Assembly (NCBI GenBank): GCA_900556545.1
Contig: USPE01000023.1
Coordinates: 1-14,695, forward strand
Length of the DNA stretch: 14,695 bases
Direction of reading: 5' to 3'
Source: an uncultured Peptococcaceae bacterium
Lineage (GTDB): Bacteria; Bacillota; Peptococcia; Peptococcales; Peptococcaceae
Made by a program: the position numbers and the translations under genes. This document shows, one piece after another, positions 6,198-12,937 of this stretch. Positions within the stretch are counted from its first letter, which is position 1. Every line of letters starts with the position of its first letter. The notes under the pieces are model-generated. The model did no database searches and was not told where the DNA came from. It was given only the letters and a program-made list of their open reading frames with translations.

Positions 6198-7064
6198 GTG
6201 ATTGATACAAAACATTACAACTTTGCATTTCTGGATGAAGGTTCTAAGCGTGAAATCAGGAGAAGCATTTTAAAAGCGGTAGCAATCCCTGGCTATCAAG
6301 TACCGTTTGGTTCCAGAGAATTGCCAATTGGCAGAGGCTGGGGGACAGGCGGTATACAGATTACGCTTTCTATTATCGGGAAAGAAGATGTGCTGAAAGT
6401 AATCGATCAGGGCAGCGATGAAAGTGTAAATGCTGTTAATATCAAAAAAATGGTGGAAGAATGTACCGGTGTGGAGATTACCACAGATTCAGAGAAAGCT
6501 ACGATTATTCAAAGTCGTCATCGTATTCCGGAGATTCCCATGCGTAATGATCAGATTCTTGTGCTGCAAGTGCCAACGCCGGAACCATTGCGTATTGTAG
6601 AACCAAAAGAATCTGTTACCAAGCAGATGCATGCCGAAGCAGAGTATAGTGGCATGTGGTTATCTCTGTTTGAAGATTTGACGCTATATGACAAAATCAG
6701 TATCAGCTCAGAATACCCAACTATGGTGGAAGACCGTTATATTATGAATCCCAGCCCGATTCCCCGTTATGATAACAAAAAGCTGAATGACAGCGAAACA
6801 TTGTATTTGTTTGGAGCCGGTCGTGAAAAGAAAATTTATGCGATACCGCCGCATACGAAAGTGGAGTCGTTGTTTTTTGATGATGTACCATTTGAGACAG
6901 AAAATTTTGAAGGAAAAAGCTGTCGCTTGTGCGGTGCTACTGGAGTCTTTTTAGATGAAATAGTAGATGAAGCGACAGGTGAAAAAGTATACGAATGCAA
7001 TGATACAGGATTCTGCAAAGGAAGAAGGGACAGACAGCATGGAAACACCAATTTTAAGAATTGA
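6198..7064 (+). CDS. phnJ: Alpha-D-ribose 1-methylphosphonate 5-phosphate C-P lyase PhnJ
   Basis: PhnJ is the radical-SAM enzyme that breaks the carbon-phosphorus bond, releasing an alkane (methane from methylphosphonate) and 5-phosphoribosyl 1,2-cyclic phosphate. The protein has 288 residues, like other PhnJ. All residues known to matter in E. coli are present: G32 in VAIPGYQVPFG (the glycyl-radical glycine), the unusual C-terminal cluster motif C242-x2-C245-x21-C267, and C273, matching the thiyl cysteine six residues later. Long conserved stretches include WGTGGIQITLS, VLKVIDQGSDES, IQSRHRIPE and LFGAGREKKIYAIPP. The start is GTG 6198 with AAGGAGG at 6183-6189; the match of the N-terminus to E. 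coli numbering supports it. The 3' end overlaps phnK by 26 bp. No residue loss is seen, so an active enzyme is expected. Confidence 0.99.
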   Translation: MIDTKHYNFAFLDEGSKREIRRSILKAVAIPGYQVPFGSRELPIGRGWGTGGIQITLSIIGKEDVLKVIDQGSDESVNAVNIKKMVEECTGVEITTDSEKATIIQSRHRIPEIPMRNDQILVLQVPTPEPLRIVEPKESVTKQMHAEAEYSGMWLSLFEDLTLYDKISISSEYPTMVEDRYIMNPSPIPRYDNKKLNDSETLYLFGAGREKKIYAIPPHTKVESLFFDDVPFETENFEGKSCRLCGATGVFLDEIVDEATGEKVYECNDTGFCKGRRDRQHGNTNFKN

Positions 7065-7869
7065 CCATTTAACAGTGCGGTACGGCAATACTTGCGAATA
7101 CTGCAGAAACGGCGGTGCTTTGAATAAAAATACCTGTCCTCATTGTAAAACCGTTTGGGCTTGCAATGATGTAAATGTGCAGCTGTATGAAGGGGAAATT
7201 TTAGGAATCGTAGGGGAATCAGGCTCCGGTAAATCTACCCTGATGAAAAGTCTGTATTTTGATTTTGATATTACCGAAGGTCAGGGATATTTACAGGCAT
7301 ATAAAAATGGTCAAGAGGATATTTTTGCGCAGAGTTTGCAGCAGAAAAAATATATTAGAAATCATATCATGGGTATGGTATACCAGAACCCGATGCTGGG
7401 GCTGCGGATGGACTATTCCAGTGCTGGTAATATTGCAGAGAAATTGATTGCGGCCGGACAGCGTAATTTTGGCGCTATGAATGATCGTGTGGAGGAATTA
7501 TTAGATGCAGTGGAAATTTTGCAATCTAGAAAAAAAGAGCCGCCGAAGAATTTTAGTGGCGGCATGCAGCAACGAGTGCAGATTTCTAAGGCATTGGCAA
7601 ATAATCCGGCGGTATTGCTGCTGGATGAAGTGACAACGGGATTAGATTTATCGGTACAGGTAAAAGTATTGGAACTGATTCGGGAAATTCGGCAAAAATT
7701 TAATGTATCGATGATGTTGGTATCCCATGATTTGGCCGTTATTCGTATGTTGGCTGACCGCACGATTGTGATGTTGGACGGAAAAATTATAGAGCAGGGG
7801 TTAACTGACCAAATTTTAGACGACCCGCAACAGCCGTATACCCAGCAGCTGGTGCATTCTTTATTGTAA
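7039..7869 (+). CDS. phnK: C-P lyase ABC-type ATPase PhnK with a four-cysteine insertion
   Basis: PhnK is an ABC-ATPase-like protein that docks on the C-P lyase core complex; it is not a transporter subunit. The protein has 276 residues, longer than the roughly 250 of E. coli. The ABC motifs are intact: Walker A GESGSGKST (59-67), signature FSGGMQQR, Walker B with DEVTTGLD (valine replaces the usual proline) and the H-loop SHD. Between the first strand and the core lies an extra segment with paired cysteines, C19-x2-C22 and C33-x2-C36, resembling a zinc ribbon; E. coli PhnK lacks it. I set the start at ATG 7039, inside phnJ, preceded by AAGGG (7025-7029); an in-frame ATG at 6967 has no ribosome site and adds non-homologous sequence. 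The overlap with phnJ suggests coupled synthesis. Confidence 0.95.
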   Translation: METPILRIDHLTVRYGNTCEYCRNGGALNKNTCPHCKTVWACNDVNVQLYEGEILGIVGESGSGKSTLMKSLYFDFDITEGQGYLQAYKNGQEDIFAQSLQQKKYIRNHIMGMVYQNPMLGLRMDYSSAGNIAEKLIAAGQRNFGAMNDRVEELLDAVEILQSRKKEPPKNFSGGMQQRVQISKALANNPAVLLLDEVTTGLDLSVQVKVLELIREIRQKFNVSMMLVSHDLAVIRMLADRTIVMLDGKIIEQGLTDQILDDPQQPYTQQLVHSLL

Positions 7870-7926
7870 GCAGCGAAGCAGATGATGTTTCATAAACGAA
7901 TCTGAAAGAAGATAAAGGAGATTTTT

Positions 7927-9111
7927 ATGCGTACAATTATTACAAACGGAAAATTGATTTTACCGGATATGATGACAGAGGAACAGGAACTTGTACTGGA
8001 AGGCGGTCGCATTCAGGCAATTTGTCCGGTTGGTGAAGCTGACCGTACGGATGCTGTTTTGGTGGATGCGGCAGGTGCTTACATTATGCCCGGGATTATC
8101 GACATTCACTCTGATATGATAGAGTCCTATATTCAGCCGCGCAGTACTGCAGTGATGGATTTTGAAATGGGGTTAAAAGAAGCGGAACGGGTGTTGGCCG
8201 GATGCGGTATTACTACTATGTTTCATTCTATTTCTATGTATCGGCCTGGAACATGGGATGTCAAAGAAATTAGACAGGCACCGCAGGTAAAAAAACTGGC
8301 AGCATTAGTGGCACGCTATCGTCACGATGAACGATTAATTCGCCATCGGTATCATTTGCGCTATGAGATTGACAATCTGGCTTGCTATGATGACGTAATG
8401 GATATGATGCGCAAAGGCTATGTGGATTTACTATCATTCATGGATCATACGCCGGGACAAGGACAGTATAAAAATTTGGAAATTTATCGGAAACATCAAG
8501 CGAATGATGGTCGTGACCTGACAGAAGAAACATTTGCAAAATTGGTAAAAACTGAGCAGGAAAAAGAACTGATTACACTGGAACAGTTGAAAACGATGGC
8601 AGCTCTGGCGAAAGAGCTGGGGATATCTGTGGCGAGTCATGATGATGATACGTTAGAAAAATTGGAATTGAATGAACAATTGGGTGTAGCTATTAGTGAA
8701 TTCCCAATTACGATTGAAGTAGCAAAAGCAGCACGAAAGAAAGGGTTTCGTACTGTAGTGGGTGCACCGAATGTATTATTGGGTGGTTCGCATTCTGGTA
8801 ATTTGTCGGCGTTGGAAGCGATTAAAGCAGAGGCTGCTGATGTATTGGTTTCCGATTATTATCCGCAGGCGTTATTACAAGCTGTGTTTCAATTGTTTGA
8901 GAAAGAAGAGATTCCTGTTTGGGAAGCGGTACGTTATGTAACACTGAATCCGGCGATAGCAGTAGGATTAGGACAAGAGTTAGGCTCTATTGAGGTTGGA
9001 AAACAGGCTGATTTGTTATTGGTACGCAGTAAAAATTGTCGGCCGGTGTTAGAGCAGGTTTTTGTGGAAGGTGCATGTATTTTGGATTGCCAATATCGGA
9101 AAGCAGATTAG
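7927..9111 (+). CDS. phnM: Ribose 1-methylphosphonate 5-triphosphate diphosphatase PhnM
   Basis: PhnM hydrolyses the triphosphate of the activated phosphonate to a 5-monophosphate plus pyrophosphate, producing the PhnJ substrate. It belongs to the amidohydrolase superfamily and has 394 residues (E. coli about 378). The metal-binding HxD signature is H61-S-D63, inside PGIIDIHSDMIES. Further likely ligands are H174 (FMDHTPGQGQY) and H238 (SVASHDDDT). The GAPNVLLGGSHSGNLSALEA stretch, followed by a DYYPQALLQA stretch, is characteristic of PhnM and separates it from dihydroorotases. AAAGGAG at 7914-7920 precedes the ATG. A 57-bp gap, the largest within the C-P lyase genes, separates it from phnK, with no hairpin that I can see. 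Here phnM precedes phnL, the reverse of E. coli. Confidence 0.97.
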   Translation: MRTIITNGKLILPDMMTEEQELVLEGGRIQAICPVGEADRTDAVLVDAAGAYIMPGIIDIHSDMIESYIQPRSTAVMDFEMGLKEAERVLAGCGITTMFHSISMYRPGTWDVKEIRQAPQVKKLAALVARYRHDERLIRHRYHLRYEIDNLACYDDVMDMMRKGYVDLLSFMDHTPGQGQYKNLEIYRKHQANDGRDLTEETFAKLVKTEQEKELITLEQLKTMAALAKELGISVASHDDDTLEKLELNEQLGVAISEFPITIEVAKAARKKGFRTVVGAPNVLLGGSHSGNLSALEAIKAEAADVLVSDYYPQALLQAVFQLFEKEEIPVWEAVRYVTLNPAIAVGLGQELGSIEVGKQADLLLVRSKNCRPVLEQVFVEGACILDCQYRKAD

Positions 9112-9119
9112 GAGGACAC

Positions 9120-9833
9120 ATGGAAACCATATTAGAGATTCACAATTTATCAAAAGAATTTTTTCTGCATGCACAGGGCAGAGCAATCAAAAGTTGTAAG
9201 AATATTTCTTTTACTTTGCCTAAGGGTGGATTTATCGGTATTGTGGGTACATCTGGTGCCGGCAAGTCTACGGTGCTGCGTTGTATTTACCGAACCTATT
9301 TGGCTACTACAGGCAGTGTGATGTATGATTCACTTTCCTATGGTAAGCTGGATTTGGTGAAAGCGACAGAACGACAGATGATTCATTTGCGCAAAGTAGA
9401 AATTGGATATGTATCACAATTTTTAACAATCTTACCGCGTACTACGGCGAAAGAACACGTCATCAACGGCGCATTGGATGCAGGCTTTTCGTACGAGGAG
9501 TCTATGCAAAAAGCAGAGGAAATGTTGCGTTATTTTAAGTTGAATGAAAATTTATGGGATATTTATCCCAATACGTTTTCTGGCGGTGAAAAACTGCGCT
9601 TGAATTTGGCTCATGCAATGGTAAAAGCCCCTCGTTTGCTTTTGCTGGATGAACCGACTGCTTCACTGGACAACAATACCAAAATTCTGGTGAAGGAGTT
9701 ATTGATGAAACTAAAAGCAGAGGGCACCTCTATCATTGGCATTTTTCATGACTTGGAATTTATGGAAGGGCTTTGCGATGAAGTGTATAACATTTCTGCC
9801 GGGCAATTTCAGAGCAGCAAGGAGGTTTCTTGA
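9120..9833 (+). CDS. phnL: C-P lyase ABC-type ATPase PhnL
   Basis: PhnL is the second ABC-like ATPase of the pathway and is required with PhnG, PhnH and PhnI for ribosyl transfer to the phosphonate; it has no membrane partner. It has 237 residues, the usual length. The opening ILEIHNLSKEFFLHAQGR and KNISFTLPKGGFIGIVG are PhnL-like (compare VSNVSKTF.LH..G). Walker A is GTSGAGKST (43-51), followed by CIYRTYLATTGSV. The Q-loop is YVSQFLTILPRTTA, a family-specific form. The signature is FSGGEKLRLNLA, Walker B LLLLDEPTASLD, and the H-loop FHD. I chose ATG 9120 because AGGAGG (9110-9115) overlaps the phnM stop just before it; the in-frame ATG at 9036 lies deep in phnM and has no ribosome site. The stop overlaps the next start as TGATG. 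Confidence 0.96.
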   Translation: METILEIHNLSKEFFLHAQGRAIKSCKNISFTLPKGGFIGIVGTSGAGKSTVLRCIYRTYLATTGSVMYDSLSYGKLDLVKATERQMIHLRKVEIGYVSQFLTILPRTTAKEHVINGALDAGFSYEESMQKAEEMLRYFKLNENLWDIYPNTFSGGEKLRLNLAHAMVKAPRLLLLDEPTASLDNNTKILVKELLMKLKAEGTSIIGIFHDLEFMEGLCDEVYNISAGQFQSSKEVS

Positions 9834-10654
9834 TGTATGTCGCAGATTTGCATGTACACACGGCAGTATCCGATTGTAGCCTTACGGCAGAAGAAGTGCT
9901 GCAGCTTGCACAGGGAAACGGATTAACACATATTGCATTTACAGATCATGATACCACCAAGTTGGCAGCGGAACATGTGCAGTTAGCAGCCAGCTATGGA
10001 TTGACTGCAGTTCCGGCGGTAGAATTATCAGCTTACGATAGTCAACGGCAAAAGAAAGTGCATATTCTGGGCTTTGCTTATCAGACAACAGAATACATTG
10101 AAGCCATCGGCAGTGAAACATTGCGGAAAAGAGATGCCAATTGTCGGCGGCAGATAGAAATTCTGAATACGTTGGGCTATCAAATTTCAGTGGAAGACGT
10201 CGCTAAAATAGCAGGCGATTGTATCTATAAACAACATATTTTAGATTATCTGGTGCGCACGGGACAGAGTTCAGAACTATTTGGCGCAATCTATCAGAAT
10301 ATTTTTAAAAATAATGGTCCGTGTCATTTTGATATTGAGTATCCGGAAGCGGCAGATGCTGTGCGAGCGATTAAGGCAGATGGCGGTTTGGCTGTGCTGG
10401 CGCATCCGGGGCAGCAGGACAACTACGAGATAATTCCAGAGTTAGTGGCAGCTGGGTTAGATGGTATCGAGTGGAATCATCCTTCACACAGTGCTGAGGA
10501 TTGTGAAAAAGCAAAAAAGTATGCAGATGCGTATGGATTGTTTTTAACTGGCGGTAGTGACTTTCACGGCATTTATGAGAAAAACAGTGCTGCGCTGGGT
10601 TCTCATCCTGCCCATGTAAGCAGTCAGATTATTTTTGCGGAAACAACAAAATAA
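9833..10654 (+). CDS. PHP-domain phosphoesterase, PhnPP-like cyclic phosphate dihydrolase
   Basis: This is a metal-dependent phosphoesterase of the PHP superfamily, 273 residues. The metal-site motifs are complete: H7-x-H9 and D14 in DLHVHTAVSD, D38-H39-D40 in FTDHDTT, E64, H77, H191 in AHPGQ, H216, and D243 with H245 in GSDFHG. It is the last catabolic gene, coupled to phnL by a TGATG overlap, with GGAGG (9821-9825) seven bases before ATG 9833. The window has no phnP. In Eggerthella lenta a PHP protein (PhnPP) in a phn cluster converts 5-phosphoribosyl 1,2-cyclic phosphate to ribose 5-phosphate and phosphate in two hydrolyses; this gene is the obvious counterpart. Other PHP proteins of this size (RNase AM/TrpH type) act on RNA or nucleoside bisphosphates, so the substrate is inferred from context. 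Confidence 0.9.
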   Translation: MYVADLHVHTAVSDCSLTAEEVLQLAQGNGLTHIAFTDHDTTKLAAEHVQLAASYGLTAVPAVELSAYDSQRQKKVHILGFAYQTTEYIEAIGSETLRKRDANCRRQIEILNTLGYQISVEDVAKIAGDCIYKQHILDYLVRTGQSSELFGAIYQNIFKNNGPCHFDIEYPEAADAVRAIKADGGLAVLAHPGQQDNYEIIPELVAAGLDGIEWNHPSHSAEDCEKAKKYADAYGLFLTGGSDFHGIYEKNSAALGSHPAHVSSQIIFAETTK

Positions 10655-10675
10655 ATACGTAAAATAAATCTTACA

Positions 10676-10702
10676 AGAGGGTTGAAAAATTAGCCAACCT
10701 CT
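10676..10702 (+). other. Bulged hairpin between the C-P lyase and transporter genes
   Basis: AGAGGGTTG (10676-10684) and CAACCTCT (10695-10702) pair as eight base pairs with one bulged G around a 10-base loop. No T run follows, so it is not a standard terminator. It could be an attenuating or RNA-stability element that sets transporter level apart from the enzymes. The rest of the 126-bp gap (10655-10780) shows no promoter that I consider convincing. It ends with a strong AAGGAGG ribosome site (10764-10770). Confidence 0.35.
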
Positions 10703-10780
10703 AACGAAATCCTCATAAAAGGTCAAGACTAGATTGGTAAACTAAATAGTAGCAAGGATATTTAAGGAGGAACATAAAAT

Positions 10781-11875
10781 ATGAAGAAGACAAAATGGAA
10801 GCAATTAGCAGCAATGTGTTTGGTGGCCGCTATTACTGTGGGGACTATGGCAGGGTGTGTGCAAAAGAATGGTACAGAAAGTGCGAATGGAGACGCGGCA
10901 GAACAAAATGAAACTGTACTGAATGTATACACAGCGCTGGAAGATGATCAGATTGCAGATTATCTGGAAGAATTTAAAGAACAGAACCCGGATGTAACAG
11001 TTAATATTACTAGAGAGTCTACAGGTATTATCACATCTAAATTACTGGCAGAAAAAGATAACCCTGTGGCCGATGTTGTGTGGGGATTATCTGCAACCAG
11101 TTTGCTGGTATTGAAACAGGAAGGCATGTTGGAACCATATGCGCCGGCAGGTGTTGAAAATGTTTTGGAGCAATTTAAAGATGATGCGGATGTTCCTTCT
11201 TGGGTTGGTATTGACGCTTGGGAAACTGCATGGATTGTCAACAAAGAAGTATTGAAATCCAAAGGAATTGACACAGTGCCAACTTCTTATGCAGATTTAT
11301 TGGACCCCAAATATCAAGGTTTGATTGCGATGAGCAACCCGGCTTCTTCTGGTACAGGTTTACTGACAGTAAACGGTATTTTGAATTTGTACGGTGAAGA
11401 AGAAGGATGGAATTACTTAGATGAGCTGGATAAAAACGTAGCTGTATATATGCATTCCGGCAGTCAGCCTGCAAAAGAGACCGCTACAGGTGAATATGGT
11501 ATCGGTGTATCTTTTGGTTACAGATGTTTATTATCTGCGCAAGAAGTGGGCAGTGATATCTGTGAAGCAGTATTTCCGGAAGAAGGTTCTGGTTGGGACA
11601 TGGAAGCCAATGCTTTGATTAAAAAAGATGGTGAAAAAGAGATTGCTAAAAGATTTTTAGATTGGGCGATTTCGGATAATGCTATGAAAAAATATGCGAC
11701 CAACTATCCAATCGTGGCGACAGGTGTAGGTGGTACAATTCCGGAAGGATATCCTGAAAATCCGGTAGAACAGCTGTTACCAATTGATTTCAATGCTGCG
11801 GCTCAGAATAGAGAGGCGACACTGGAACAGTGGTCTGAGCGATATGATGCGAAAAGCGCACAGAAAGAACAGTAA
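10781..11875 (+). CDS. Phosphonate (2-aminoethylphosphonate-type) ABC transporter substrate-binding lipoprotein
   Basis: This is the extracytoplasmic binding protein of an ABC importer, 364 residues. A lipoprotein signal peptide is clear: a basic start MKKTKWKQ, a hydrophobic stretch, and the lipobox MAGC with the lipidated cysteine at C26. The mature part begins with LNVYTALEDDQI and contains TGIITSKLLAE, ADVVWGLSATSL, TSYADLLDPKYQG and NPASSGTG. These are patterns of the type 2 periplasmic-binding fold shared by ferric iron (FbpA) and 2-aminoethylphosphonate (PhnS2/AepX-like) binding proteins. The phosphonate assignment comes from the C-P lyase genes upstream and from my recollection of the PhnS2 family; an iron role is less likely in this setting. 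AAGGAGG precedes the ATG. The ATPase gene follows after 17 bases. Confidence 0.85.
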   Translation: MKKTKWKQLAAMCLVAAITVGTMAGCVQKNGTESANGDAAEQNETVLNVYTALEDDQIADYLEEFKEQNPDVTVNITRESTGIITSKLLAEKDNPVADVVWGLSATSLLVLKQEGMLEPYAPAGVENVLEQFKDDADVPSWVGIDAWETAWIVNKEVLKSKGIDTVPTSYADLLDPKYQGLIAMSNPASSGTGLLTVNGILNLYGEEEGWNYLDELDKNVAVYMHSGSQPAKETATGEYGIGVSFGYRCLLSAQEVGSDICEAVFPEEGSGWDMEANALIKKDGEKEIAKRFLDWAISDNAMKKYATNYPIVATGVGGTIPEGYPENPVEQLLPIDFNAAAQNREATLEQWSERYDAKSAQKEQ

Positions 11876-11892
11876 GACAGAAGGAGATTATT

Positions 11893-12909
11893 ATGAGCGT
11901 TAGTTTAAAGGTATCGGATGTGTCAAAGGTATTCGAGAAAAACGTGGCGCTGAACAATGTCAATTTGGAAATCCAAGCAGGTGAATTTGTATGCCTGCTT
12001 GGTCCTTCTGGTTGTGGCAAATCTACATTGTTGCGGTTGATTGCCGGGTTGGATCGTCCAACTTCTGGGCAGATTTATATTGGAAACAGGGAAGTAACCA
12101 ATCTTCCGCCGTCCAGAAGAAACTTTGGCATTATGTTTCAGTCCTATGCGTTATTTCCTAACTTAACTGCATACGAAAACGTAGCCTACGGATTACGAAA
12201 TAAGAGGATGAAAAAGAGTGATATTGACGCACGTGTCAATCGGCTTTTTGATATGATTCGATTATCTCATGCAAAAAATCGTTTACCGGCACAAATGTCT
12301 GGCGGGGAGCAGCAACGTGTGGCTTTAGCGAGAGCGTTAGCTACAGAACCTGACTTTTTACTGTTAGATGAACCGTTGTCTGCGTTAGACGCCAAGGTGC
12401 GATTGTCATTGCGTAAAGAGATATGCAATATTCAGAAAGAAATGAAGTTAACTACGATTATGGTGACGCATGATCAGGACGAAGCCTTGACTATGGCAGA
12501 TCGTATCGTGGTAATGAATAAATCAGTGATAATGCAGTCTGGTACACCGGAAGAAATTTATGAGCATCCAGAAAATCCTTTTGTGGCTGATTTTATTGGC
12601 TCAATTAATTTTATTGATGCGGAAAAAAGTAAAACGTATGGTTTAGGTGATAAAGGGCAGACTGCGATTCGGCCTGAAAAAATTGTATTATCTCGAAAAG
12701 AAAGCGGTTCTGACTTACGCGGTGAGATTACAGATATAGAATTTCGCGGTTTTTATGATCGTGTTACAGTCGTAATTACCAATTGCTTGTGTGGCGATAT
12801 GACACTGGCAGTAGATGTTCCGTTTCAGACAGCAAAGTATATGGATTTCCATGTGCATGAAAGTGTATATGTAAACCTTCCAAAGGAAGAAGTACTAGCC
12901 TTTGAATAA
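11893..12909 (+). CDS. Phosphonate-type ABC transporter ATP-binding protein
   Basis: This is the ATPase of the importer, 338 residues, on the inner face of the membrane. Walker A is GPSGCGKST (37-45), the Q-loop MFQSYALFPN (81-90), the signature SGGEQQR (136-142), Walker B LLLDEP (156-161) and the H-loop histidine H193. The LDRPTSGQIYIGNREVTNLP section is typical of the spermidine/iron/2-aminoethylphosphonate (PotA/FbpC/PhnT) class. A C-terminal regulatory domain of the TOBE kind begins at about residue 240, with AIRPEKIVLSRKE as its entry motif. AAGGAG in 11881-11886 sits before the ATG. It lies between the binding protein and the permease, the normal order for this class. Substrate preference cannot be read from the ATPase; it follows the neighbouring genes. 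Confidence 0.88.
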   Translation: MSVSLKVSDVSKVFEKNVALNNVNLEIQAGEFVCLLGPSGCGKSTLLRLIAGLDRPTSGQIYIGNREVTNLPPSRRNFGIMFQSYALFPNLTAYENVAYGLRNKRMKKSDIDARVNRLFDMIRLSHAKNRLPAQMSGGEQQRVALARALATEPDFLLLDEPLSALDAKVRLSLRKEICNIQKEMKLTTIMVTHDQDEALTMADRIVVMNKSVIMQSGTPEEIYEHPENPFVADFIGSINFIDAEKSKTYGLGDKGQTAIRPEKIVLSRKESGSDLRGEITDIEFRGFYDRVTVVITNCLCGDMTLAVDVPFQTAKYMDFHVHESVYVNLPKEEVLAFE

Positions 12910-12937
12910 ATATTTGGAAGGAAGGTAATTCAGACTA

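Noticed and set aside
6967..7038. Upstream in-frame ATG extending PhnK by 24 residues
   Set aside because: It lies deep in phnJ with no ribosome site, and the added residues do not resemble an ABC ATPase. ATG 7039 matches the family start and has AAGGG before it.
9036..9119. Upstream in-frame ATG extending PhnL by 28 residues
   Set aside because: It lies inside phnM without a ribosome site. ATG 9120 follows AGGAGG and fits the PhnL N-terminus.
9830..9832. TTG as start of the PHP gene
   Set aside because: The next codon is ATG at 9833, with ideal spacing from GGAGG and a normal TGATG overlap with phnL.
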